Shown in pieces: positions 1-5,819 of a DNA stretch of 5,819 nucleotides. Where the stretch lies: assembly GCA_009697495.1 (NCBI GenBank), contig SHUN01000220.1, positions 1 through 5,819 on the forward strand. Direction: 5' to 3'. Position 1 is the stretch's first letter. Every line of letters begins with the position of its first letter. The DNA comes from Bryobacterales bacterium (GTDB lineage: Bacteria > Acidobacteriota > Terriglobia > Bryobacterales > Bryobacteraceae). Made by a program: the position numbers and the translations under genes. The notes under the pieces are model-generated. The model ran no database searches and was not told the DNA's origin. It saw only the letters and a program-made list of their open reading frames with translations.

Positions 1-284
1 GCTTGCTTCGTAGGCCCGCAAATGCCCGCGATGGCGATGACGTCATCGGCCTTCATTTCCTCGCGCGCCAATGTTAATACGGGTTCCAGCAGCCCCTGCT
101 CGCGAATGGCGAACTGCGTGGTGTGGACGGCGACGGCCACGCCGCCGGCGCCCGCATCAAGATAATAGCGCGTCAATGCCCGCTGGCGGCGTTCGTCGAG
201 CTTTCGCCCAACCGTCAATGCCAATGGGTGCGCGGGGATCACTGTCCCTTGGTGAAATCGGGCCAGTGCTTTAGAATTTGCCAT
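1..284 (-). CDS. Dihydrodipicolinate synthase/N-acetylneuraminate lyase family protein, N-terminal part
   Basis: The gene begins at the ATG at 284-282 and runs off the left window edge; 94 complete codons are visible. The protein opens with [20 protein letters not shown], the first beta strand of this TIM-barrel superfamily (a 'G.viPA.pLal' pattern). It continues with LDERRQRALTRYYLDAGAGGVAV (residues about 29-51), which matches the helix and second strand that lead to the substrate loop. The usual GTTGE loop is replaced by VAVHTTQF; Thr55-Thr56 probably take the place of the Thr pair that holds the keto-acid carboxylate. The Schiff-base lysine lies outside the window. Family members are cytoplasmic aldolases or dehydratases acting on pyruvate-derived or keto-deoxy sugar acids; the substrate cannot be told. 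The start overlaps the end of the upstream epimerase gene by 14 bases, with a weak GAAG six bases before the ATG, so coupled translation is likely. It is not a typical lysine-biosynthesis DapA. Confidence 0.8.
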   Translation of the reverse strand, partial: MANSKALARFHQGTVIPAHPLALTVGRKLDERRQRALTRYYLDAGAGGVAVAVHTTQFAIREQGLLEPVLTLAREEMKADDVIAIAGICGPTKQ

Positions 285-1281
285 CGCGTGCTTCGAAGTG
301 GGTTGGCTTGTTCAAAGTTGTTCCGCCGGAGGCGATCCATCGGGCGGTCCATTCCAACATTTCGTCCGGCGTTACCGCCGGGTAGCCGAACAGACGATGG
401 CAGCGCTGCGCGTTGTTGAGCAACGCGTCTGTCGATTCAGCGCCGGTGAATTCGGGCTTGATGCCGAAGTGATGGCCGATGGTCTCGGCGATGCGGCGGA
501 CGCTGAGCGTTTCCGGACCGGTAAGGTTCAAGATGCTGGCCGGTGCTGTGGCATGTGGGAACGCCCGCAGCGCAACGGAGTTCGCGTCGCCTTGCCAAAT
601 CACATTGGCCGCGCCCATGGCCAGATCGACGGGCTTGCGTTCGATCACGCGCGTGCCGATATCGAGCAGCACGCCGTAGCGGAGGTCGATGGCGTAGTTG
701 AGCCGCAGCAGCATGACGGGCGTGCCGTTGCGGCGCGAATGGTAGTCATAAATACGCTCGCGGCCGAGGCCGGTCCAGGCGTACTCGCCAACGGGAAAAG
801 TCTCGTCGGATTCCACGCTGCCGCCGCGCGCGACGTGCGAATAGCCGTACACGTTGCCGCTGGAAAACGCGACAATGCGCGACGACTTGTAGCGCTCGCA
901 GACCATCCCCGGCGCGTACACATTCATCGCCCAAGTCAGTGTGGGATCTTCCGTGGATCCGAATTTGCGGCCGAACATGGCGAGTACATTTTCCGCATCC
1001 GGCAACGCCGCCAACTGCGCCGGATCCAGCAAATCAGCCTTCAGGCATTCAATGCCCGCGTGCTCCAACTGCTCCCGCAAGCCCGGTTCGGACCAACGCG
1101 CGGCGGCCATGATCCGCTTGCCCGCGGGCGCGGCGCGACGGGCCCGCAGCGCCAGCGTCGGCCCCATCTTGCCTCCCACGCCGAGGATCAGCAGGTCGCC
1201 CGTCAATGCCGCCATCGCCTCGCGATCCGCCTCCGACGGCCGGCTCAACAGCTCTTCGAGTTCAGCAACGGAGGCGATCAT
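271..1281 (-). CDS. NAD-dependent epimerase/dehydratase family protein (extended SDR-like), 336 aa
   Basis: This is a Rossmann-fold protein of the extended short-chain dehydrogenase type, normal in length for the family (about 300-350). After an N-terminal helix, residues 29-40 ([12 protein letters not shown]) form the first strand and the glycine-rich dinucleotide loop, as GxGGKxG. A KADLLDP segment at 81-87 matches the 'D..D' adenine-side loop. [12 protein letters not shown] (136-147) is the strand carrying the active-site Ser region. [10 protein letters not shown] (167-176) sits where YxxxK should be: Tyr167 is present, but the lysine position is Gly171 (codon GGC at 771-769). The C-terminal half (about 185-325, with [19 protein letters not shown]) is the usual variable substrate domain. 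The ATG overlaps the kinase stop as ATGA, and its TAA at 273-271 lies inside the start of the aldolase-family gene. Whether it is an oxidoreductase, an epimerase or only a nucleotide-binding protein is open. It probably works on the same metabolite as the aldolase-family neighbour (inference). Confidence 0.85.
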   Translation of the reverse strand: MIASVAELEELLSRPSEADREAMAALTGDLLILGVGGKMGPTLALRARRAAPAGKRIMAAARWSEPGLREQLEHAGIECLKADLLDPAQLAALPDAENVLAMFGRKFGSTEDPTLTWAMNVYAPGMVCERYKSSRIVAFSSGNVYGYSHVARGGSVESDETFPVGEYAWTGLGRERIYDYHSRRNGTPVMLLRLNYAIDLRYGVLLDIGTRVIERKPVDLAMGAANVIWQGDANSVALRAFPHATAPASILNLTGPETLSVRRIAETIGHHFGIKPEFTGAESTDALLNNAQRCHRLFGYPAVTPDEMLEWTARWIASGGTTLNKPTHFEARDGKF

Positions 1282-1760
1282 CGTTTGTATCCGATCTTGC
1301 GCAGGAACTCCTTGCGCTCAACCACATCGGCCGGTGTTTCCACACCGCGCGGCTTGGAGCCGTCAATCACGCCCATCACGCCGCGGCCCAGACCAGTGGT
1401 CGTAATCACCACTTCCACCGGATTCGCCGTCGCGCAGAAAATATTCACGACTTCCGGAACGTCCTTGATACGTCCCAAAACGTTGATCGGGAAGCCGCCC
1501 TTCATCACCACCAGAAACGTGTGGCCGCAGCCCAGGCTCTGCAAATTCTCAATCGCCGACTGGATCATTTCCTGGTCATTGCCATCGGCGCGCGTCAGGC
1601 ACGGTCCCGAAGCTTCGTTGAAGGCGACTCCGAATTTGATCGATGGATTCGTGTTGACGATCGCCTCGTAAATATCCTCCACCGTCTTAATAAAATGCGA
1701 TTGGCCAAAAATGATGTTGGCGTCTTTGGGAATGTTAATTGGAACGTTACTGAATACCAT
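1278..1760 (-). CDS. Adenosine-specific kinase family protein (PF04008/DUF355 type), 160 aa
   Basis: The 160-residue protein matches the small, highly conserved adenosine-specific kinase family, known in archaea (Pyrobaculum) and scattered bacteria, over its whole length. Recognisable blocks are [15 protein letters not shown] (19-33), [12 protein letters not shown] (41-52), GCGHTFLV (77-84), [15 protein letters not shown] (91-105), ATANPVEVV (110-118), [10 protein letters not shown] (125-134) and the typical ending FLRKIGYKR (152-160). As I recall, structural work on an archaeal member reported a stable phosphohistidine; His22 and His80 are the candidate conserved histidines here. It is expected to be cytoplasmic. 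The reading frame stays open far upstream, antisense to RNase R, but the family length and the first conserved residues fix the start at the ATG at 1760. No Shine-Dalgarno sequence precedes it. It is first in a leftward operon, and its TGA overlaps the next ATG (ATGA). The family call is firm; the physiological role is poorly known. Confidence 0.93.
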   Translation of the reverse strand: MVFSNVPINIPKDANIIFGQSHFIKTVEDIYEAIVNTNPSIKFGVAFNEASGPCLTRADGNDQEMIQSAIENLQSLGCGHTFLVVMKGGFPINVLGRIKDVPEVVNIFCATANPVEVVITTTGLGRGVMGVIDGSKPRGVETPADVVERKEFLRKIGYKR

Positions 1761-1779
1761 GTGAGACTGTACTTTAGCA
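1761..1779. other. Nineteen-base gap between divergent kinase and RNase R start codons
   Basis: Only 19 bases separate the ATG of the minus-strand kinase (1760) from the GTG of RNase R (1780). Neither start has a purine-rich Shine-Dalgarno sequence in front of it. On the minus strand, TAAAGT (1776-1771) matches four of six -10 positions and would start transcription about 4-6 bases before the kinase ATG, but it has no good -35 partner. On the plus strand no convincing -10/-35 pair was found; TTGGGA at 1726-1731 and TTGGAA at 1739-1744 are weak -35-like words. The promoters must therefore lie largely inside the opposite genes, or the transcripts have very short leaders. Confidence 0.35.
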
Positions 1780-4089
1780 GTGCAAGACTCTTCATTCCAT
1801 CTTTCCGACCGCGAAATCCTCGACCGCATCCGGCAGATGCCCCATGCCAAGGCGAGTTTCAAGAATCTGTTGCGCGAACTCGGCGCGCATGGCGACAAGC
1901 GCGAAGGCCTGGAAAACGCGCTGAATGGCATGGTGGATAAGGGCCTACTCGTCGAGTATCGCAGCGGCCATTTTGTCTCCGCCTCGCATTCCAAAGATTT
2001 CATCGTAGGCAGGCTTTCGGTCCACCGCGATGGCTTTGGCTTCGTGGTTCCGTTGCAGAAGGTGGCGGACATCGCGGGCGATATATTCATCCCGCCGTCA
2101 TCGATTTCACCGGCCATGCACGGCGACCGCGTGCTGGCGCAGATCACCTTCGTGAAGCCCGATGGCAAGGCCGAAGGCACAATCCTGAAGATCCTCAACC
2201 GCGCTCATGCGACGGTGGTGGGCGAGTTCCGCGTGCGCCGCCGCGGCAACTGGGTGAAGCCCAACGACGACCGGTTGCAGCAGTGGATCTACATTCCCGA
2301 AGGCATGGAGTTGCCCGCCGCGCCGAAGTCCGAGGATCGCATCGGGACCAAGTCGATTAACGTCTCCAGCGCCGAAGAGATGGATGGGATGATCGTCAAC
2401 GTGGAGTTGCTCGAGTTCCCCGCCGATGGTGAAGACGGCGTGGGCCGCGTGATTGAAATCCTGGGGCAGCCCGGCGATTTCGGCATCGATGTCGAGATCA
2501 TCATTCGCAAGCATCATCTGCCGCACCAGTTCCCCGAAGAGGCCATCGCGCAGGCGCAGGCGATTCCCGCGGAGATCCCCGCCAAGGAAATCGCCAGGCG
2601 CAAAGACTTCCGCGAATTGCCCATCGTCACCATCGACGGCGAGACGGCGCGCGATTTCGACGACGCTGTTTTCGTGGAACGGCTCCCCAATGGCAACTGG
2701 CGATTGGACGTCCACATCGCCGACGTCAGCCACTACGTGCGCCCCAATTCCTCCATCGACAAAGAGGCGCTTTTCCGCGGCACCAGCGTTTATTTTCCCG
2801 ATCGCGCCGTGCCGATGCTGCCGCACGAATTGTCAACCGGGCTCTGTTCTTTGCGGCCCAATGAAGACCGGCTGGTGATGTCGGCGGAGTTGGAATTAGA
2901 CAACGCCGGAGACGTGGTGAGCCAATCGTTCTGCCGCGGCATCATTCGCTCCGCCGAGCGCATGACCTATACGTCGGTGCATCGAATTCTGGAAGGCGAC
3001 GCGGCCGAACGCACCATTTACGCCGCTTTGATTCCGCACTTCGAGAACATGCGCGAACTCGCATTGATCCTGAATCGCAAACGCACCAAGCGCGGTTCCA
3101 TCGATTTTGATCTGCCGGAATCGCTCATCGAATTCGACGCCAATGGCTTGATGACCGGCGTCGCGCGCGCGGCCCGCAACATCGCCCATCGGATTATTGA
3201 AGAGTTCATGCTCGCCGCCAATGAAGCCGTGGCCGCGCACATCGCCCATGCCAACGCGCCCTCGCTCTATCGCGTTCACGAAATTCCGGATGTGAAAAAG
3301 GTGCATGACTTCGAGGAGATCGCGTCACAGTTCGGCTACACGCTGGCGTTTGGCGCGCTGCCGGTGAAGAAGTTCGGCGTCGTTGACAAGCGCCGCGATG
3401 GCCGCAAAGTGCGCCGCGATATCGTCATGGCCGATGAGCGCGCCGTGGTTACTTCGCGCAACTATCAAAAATTGATCGGCAAAATTGAGGGCAAGCCGGA
3501 GGAGCGAATCCTCAGCTATCTGATGCTGCGTTCGCTCAAACAGGCGCGCTACAGCAATGAAAACCAGGGCCATTTTGCTTTGGCCGCCGACACCTATACG
3601 CACTTCACCTCGCCCATTCGCCGCTATCCGGATCTGATGGTCCATCGCGTTCTCGGCCGGCTGCTGGATGGCGAATCGCCCGGCTGGACCGAAGAACAGA
3701 TGGAGGAGTTCGGCGCGGATTGCTCGTTCACGGAGCGCCGCGCGGGCGAGGCGGAACGCGATTTAGTGGAGTGGAAAAAAGTTCAGTTCATGATGGACCG
3801 CGTCGGCGAAGACTTCGACGCCATGATCATCTCCGTTACCAAATTCGGGCTGTTCGTGGAGCTGGAACAACTTTTTATTGAAGGCTTGATCCCCATCGAC
3901 ACGCTGCCCGGCGACCACTTTAAATTCCATGACAACGCGCGGCGTATGGTGGGCGAACGCTCGCGCCGCGAATACGCAATCGGCGAGAAGGTTCGCGTTG
4001 TTTTGTACCGCGTCGACGCGGCCGCCAAGTCGCTGCAATTCGGAATTTGGCAGCCGCCGCAGGCTGGGAGAAAAAAGAAGAAGCGTTAA
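1780..4089 (+). CDS. rnr: Ribonuclease R (RNase II/RNB family 3'-5' exoribonuclease), 769 aa
   Basis: This processive, cytoplasmic 3'-5' hydrolytic exoribonuclease degrades structured RNA to nucleoside monophosphates and takes part in mRNA, rRNA and tmRNA turnover. Domains in order are: winged-helix N-terminus (about 9-66); cold-shock OB domain 1 (about 74-140, [15 protein letters not shown] and DIFIPP); OB domain 2 (about 145-245); RNB catalytic core (about 275-622); S1 domain (about 676-755); and a short basic tail GRKKKKR. The metal-binding aspartates are intact as D286, D292, D294 and D295 in [15 protein letters not shown]. Tyr397 (MTY) and the [12 protein letters not shown] block (608-619) are also present. 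The length is normal for RNase R (about 700-810) and longer than RNase II. A basic insert relative to E. coli RNase R lies at about 529-558. The GTG at 1780 is the only plausible start: an in-frame TGA lies at 1762-1764, the next ATG would cut into the winged helix, and no Shine-Dalgarno is seen. The stop is TAA. Confidence 0.97.
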   Translation: MQDSSFHLSDREILDRIRQMPHAKASFKNLLRELGAHGDKREGLENALNGMVDKGLLVEYRSGHFVSASHSKDFIVGRLSVHRDGFGFVVPLQKVADIAGDIFIPPSSISPAMHGDRVLAQITFVKPDGKAEGTILKILNRAHATVVGEFRVRRRGNWVKPNDDRLQQWIYIPEGMELPAAPKSEDRIGTKSINVSSAEEMDGMIVNVELLEFPADGEDGVGRVIEILGQPGDFGIDVEIIIRKHHLPHQFPEEAIAQAQAIPAEIPAKEIARRKDFRELPIVTIDGETARDFDDAVFVERLPNGNWRLDVHIADVSHYVRPNSSIDKEALFRGTSVYFPDRAVPMLPHELSTGLCSLRPNEDRLVMSAELELDNAGDVVSQSFCRGIIRSAERMTYTSVHRILEGDAAERTIYAALIPHFENMRELALILNRKRTKRGSIDFDLPESLIEFDANGLMTGVARAARNIAHRIIEEFMLAANEAVAAHIAHANAPSLYRVHEIPDVKKVHDFEEIASQFGYTLAFGALPVKKFGVVDKRRDGRKVRRDIVMADERAVVTSRNYQKLIGKIEGKPEERILSYLMLRSLKQARYSNENQGHFALAADTYTHFTSPIRRYPDLMVHRVLGRLLDGESPGWTEEQMEEFGADCSFTERRAGEAERDLVEWKKVQFMMDRVGEDFDAMIISVTKFGLFVELEQLFIEGLIPIDTLPGDHFKFHDNARRMVGERSRREYAIGEKVRVVLYRVDAAAKSLQFGIWQPPQAGRKKKKR

Positions 4090-4113
4090 TTCAAGTTAGC
4101 GTTCCTATATAAT
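4086..4113 (+). promoter_or_regulatory. Predicted promoter of the DUF1549/DUF1553 gene with consensus -10
   Basis: The 30-base gap after RNase R contains a perfect TATAAT at 4108-4113. A weak -35 match, TTAATT (4086-4091, three of six), lies 16 bases upstream and overlaps the RNase R stop codon. Transcription would start about seven bases after the -10, at or beside the A of the ATG at 4120. This stretch is clearly more AT-rich than the coding sequence on both sides. No hairpin terminator for RNase R is seen, so read-through from RNase R may also feed the next gene. Confidence 0.5.
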
Positions 4114-4119
4114 TCTGAT

Positions 4120-5819
4120 ATGTGGACGCGGCTTTTTCTCGGTGCTTTCGTTTTTACTTTCACTACCCACGCTGTTCCGGTGCCGGCGGTGCTCACGGCG
4201 AAGTGCGTCTCGTGCCACGGCGAAAAAACAAAAGCGAGTGATTTTGTCGTAACGGATTTTGCGACGATTCGTAAGGGCGGAAAGAAGCACGGCGTGGCCG
4301 TTGTCGGCGGCCATCCGGAGAAGAGTCCGCTGCTGCAGATGATCAAGGGCGATCTGGCGCCGCGCATGCCATTGGGCGGCGAACTGAGCGCCGAAGAAAT
4401 CGCCTCCGTCGAGGCTTGGATCAAAGGGCTTCCCGAGGACAAGGCGATTGCCAAAAGCGATTGGCGCTGGCCTTACGAAAAGCCTGTGAAACCAGCCGTC
4501 CCGGCGATTGGCAACGCCGCCCTCGCGAAGAACTCGATCGACAATTTCATCCTCGCGAAAGGCGTGACTCCAGCCGCTCCGGCCGCCCGGAACACGCTGG
4601 CCCGGCGCGTCTATTTCGATCTGATCGGCCTCCCCCCGACACCTGCGGAGCTTGATGCCTTTATCACCGACAACTCCGCCAAAGCTTACGAAAATCTGAT
4701 CGAAAAATTGCTGAGCGATCCGCGCTACGGCGAGCGCTGGGGCCGCCATTGGCTCGATCTCGTCCGCTACGGCGAGACTTCAGGTTTGGAAGGCGATGGC
4801 GCCATTGGCAATGCGTGGCGTTATCGCGATTGGGTGGTCGACGCGATGAATCAGGACATGCCGTATGACCGCTTCGTGTTGAAGCAACTCGCTGGCGGCG
4901 ACGAGCATTCCAAGACGCGCAATAACTATGCGCCCGACGCACAGGGCCACGTCCCGCTTGGTTTCTTGCGGCTTGCTCCGTGGGACCGGTCGAATCTGGT
5001 TGCCGACGAAGTCCGGCAGAATTATTTGAGCGAAGTCACCAGCACCACGGCCTCCGTTTTTCTCGGCCTCACGGTCGGCTGCGCCCGCTGTCACGATCAT
5101 AAATACGATCCCATTCCGCAGAAGGATTTCTACCGTTTCCAGGCGTTTTTCAACGCGATTCAAGTGGAGAATGTGGAAGTGCCGTATAAGGACGAAGCGT
5201 TCAAGCAACGCGCCGACGCACAGATCAAGGATTTGCAAGCGCTGCTGAAGGATGGCGCGGAGCGCAAGGCGCTCGACAAAATGGAAGCGGATCTGCTGCC
5301 CAAATTCCGCGACGGCCGGCGAACCGCCGCCGCTTCTAAGCCATTGGGTGTTGACGATCTGCGCTTGGAGATGCGCCGCAAGGACAGCGCGATCTTCACG
5401 CCTGCCGAACGCCTGCGCCACGCGGGGCTAAAGGAAGACGCCGACCGCACGCAGGACAGCGAAGAGAAGGACGCGCTGGATGCTTACGAAGTCGCGCTAC
5501 TCAAGCGTTTGCGCGAAGGCGATCCCACCGTGATCGCCAAGCGTTTTGACGTCCTCGGGGTCACCGAACTCCGCGCCGAAATTGCCCGCGAAACCTCGAA
5601 AGTATTCACCGCCGTAGAGCGGGACCGCCACAAGGAACTTTCGGAAATCATCGACACGTACCGCCGCCGTCTCAGCCGCTGGCAGCCCACCACGCTCACG
5701 GTTAAAAACGTTTCCGGTCCGCCCAACGGCCCCTACCTCGCCCCCACTCGCGTCCTCACGCGCGGCGATTATCGCCAGCCCGCCGAACCCGTCGAAGCCG
5801 GCTTCCTCACCGCCATCAC
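4120..5819 (+). CDS. Secreted planctomycete-type cytochrome c / DUF1549 / DUF1553 protein, C-terminus beyond the window
   Basis: The frame is open from the ATG at 4120 to the window end, giving 566 complete codons. A short signal peptide (MWTRLFLGAFVFTFTTHA, cleavage near 18-23) points to export. A cytochrome c domain of the PSCyt1 type follows: haem motif CVSCH at 29-33, likely axial Met83 in PRMPLGGEL, and a closing helix SAEEIASVEAWIKGL. DUF1549 spans about 137-350 (NSIDNFILAKG; FDLIGLPPTPAELDAF; DPRYGERWGRHWLDLVRYGET) and ends with a second haem-like motif, CARCH, at 321-325 within GCARCHDHKYDPI. A charged, mostly helical linker (about 355-525) leads to LTRGDYRQPAEPVEAGFL (547-564), the usual entry of DUF1553. 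Such proteins are abundant in Planctomycetes, Verrucomicrobia and Solibacter-type Acidobacteria, are often paired with a DUF1501 protein, and are suspected of a role in polysaccharide use; their biochemical function is not established. No Shine-Dalgarno precedes the ATG, and no alternative start keeps the signal peptide. Confidence 0.92.
   Translation, partial: MWTRLFLGAFVFTFTTHAVPVPAVLTAKCVSCHGEKTKASDFVVTDFATIRKGGKKHGVAVVGGHPEKSPLLQMIKGDLAPRMPLGGELSAEEIASVEAWIKGLPEDKAIAKSDWRWPYEKPVKPAVPAIGNAALAKNSIDNFILAKGVTPAAPAARNTLARRVYFDLIGLPPTPAELDAFITDNSAKAYENLIEKLLSDPRYGERWGRHWLDLVRYGETSGLEGDGAIGNAWRYRDWVVDAMNQDMPYDRFVLKQLAGGDEHSKTRNNYAPDAQGHVPLGFLRLAPWDRSNLVADEVRQNYLSEVTSTTASVFLGLTVGCARCHDHKYDPIPQKDFYRFQAFFNAIQVENVEVPYKDEAFKQRADAQIKDLQALLKDGAERKALDKMEADLLPKFRDGRRTAAASKPLGVDDLRLEMRRKDSAIFTPAERLRHAGLKEDADRTQDSEEKDALDAYEVALLKRLREGDPTVIAKRFDVLGVTELRAEIARETSKVFTAVERDRHKELSEIIDTYRRRLSRWQPTTLTVKNVSGPPNGPYLAPTRVLTRGDYRQPAEPVEAGFLTAI

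Noticed and set aside
298..1671. A 457-codon plus-strand open frame antisense to the epimerase-like and kinase genes
   Set aside because: It gives a low-complexity Arg/Ala/Gln/His-rich product with no recognisable domain and lies opposite two well-matched genes. Long antisense frames are expected in GC-rich DNA with strong third-position bias.
1206..1940. A 244-codon plus-strand frame running across the kinase gene into RNase R
   Set aside because: It overlaps the kinase on the opposite strand and RNase R out of frame, and its product resembles no known protein.
1761..2198. Upstream extension of the kinase frame to a 306-residue product
   Set aside because: The extra residues are antisense to RNase R, have no family match and are Ser/Arg-rich. 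The kinase family is about 160 residues and its conserved N-terminus begins at the ATG at 1760.
2107..2826. A 239-codon minus-strand frame inside RNase R, and smaller ones at 2896-3306 and 3325-3645
   Set aside because: They are mirror images of the RNase R coding frame. RNase R is supported by catalytic motifs along its full length.
4090..4119. Possible rho-independent terminator after RNase R
   Set aside because: No inverted repeat followed by a T-run is present in the 30-base gap.
4105..4749. Minus-strand frames of 214 codons (4105-4749) and 213 codons (4780-5421) opposite the cytochrome/DUF1549 gene
   Set aside because: The plus-strand frame carries a signal peptide, CxxCH motifs and DUF1549 signatures; the antisense products show no domain and have the composition of shadow frames.

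Overview
The window is dense, GC-rich bacterial chromosome (roughly 60% GC by eye) with almost no non-coding space. Five protein genes are supported, two of them cut by the window ends. The gene set fits an Acidobacterium of the Solibacter/Bryobacter type: a DUF1549/DUF1553 protein with a planctomycete-type cytochrome c domain, an acidobacterial-style RNase R with a basic insert, and an adenosine-specific kinase. Planctomycetes or Verrucomicrobia remain possible. This placement is inferred from family membership only; there is no rRNA or other marker in the window.

Left part, minus strand (1-1760). Three genes are read leftward and overlap each other. First is a 160-residue adenosine-specific kinase-like protein (1278-1760). 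It overlaps by ATGA (4 bases) with a 336-residue NAD-dependent epimerase/dehydratase-like protein (271-1281). That gene overlaps by 14 bases with the start of a dihydrodipicolinate synthase/N-acetylneuraminate lyase superfamily protein (1-284, cut at the window edge). The overlaps argue for one translationally coupled operon. The last two look like a small-molecule (sugar-acid or keto-acid) catabolic pair, but the substrate cannot be read from the sequence.

Right part, plus strand (1780-5819). A complete RNase R gene (1780-4089, GTG start, 769 residues) is divergent from the kinase with only 19 bases between the two start codons. After a 30-base gap that carries a perfect TATAAT, a secreted cytochrome c/DUF1549/DUF1553 protein begins at 4120 and is still open at the window end (566 residues visible). 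The TATAAT is placed so that transcription would begin at or next to the ATG, so this mRNA may be leaderless.

No tRNA, rRNA, CRISPR array, insertion sequence, long repeat or hairpin terminator was seen. There is no gene-free stretch over 300 bases. The most unusual points are the missing YxxxK lysine in the epimerase-like protein, the unusual three-gene overlapping operon, and start sites without Shine-Dalgarno sequences. Nothing here amounts to a clear new defence or mobile system.
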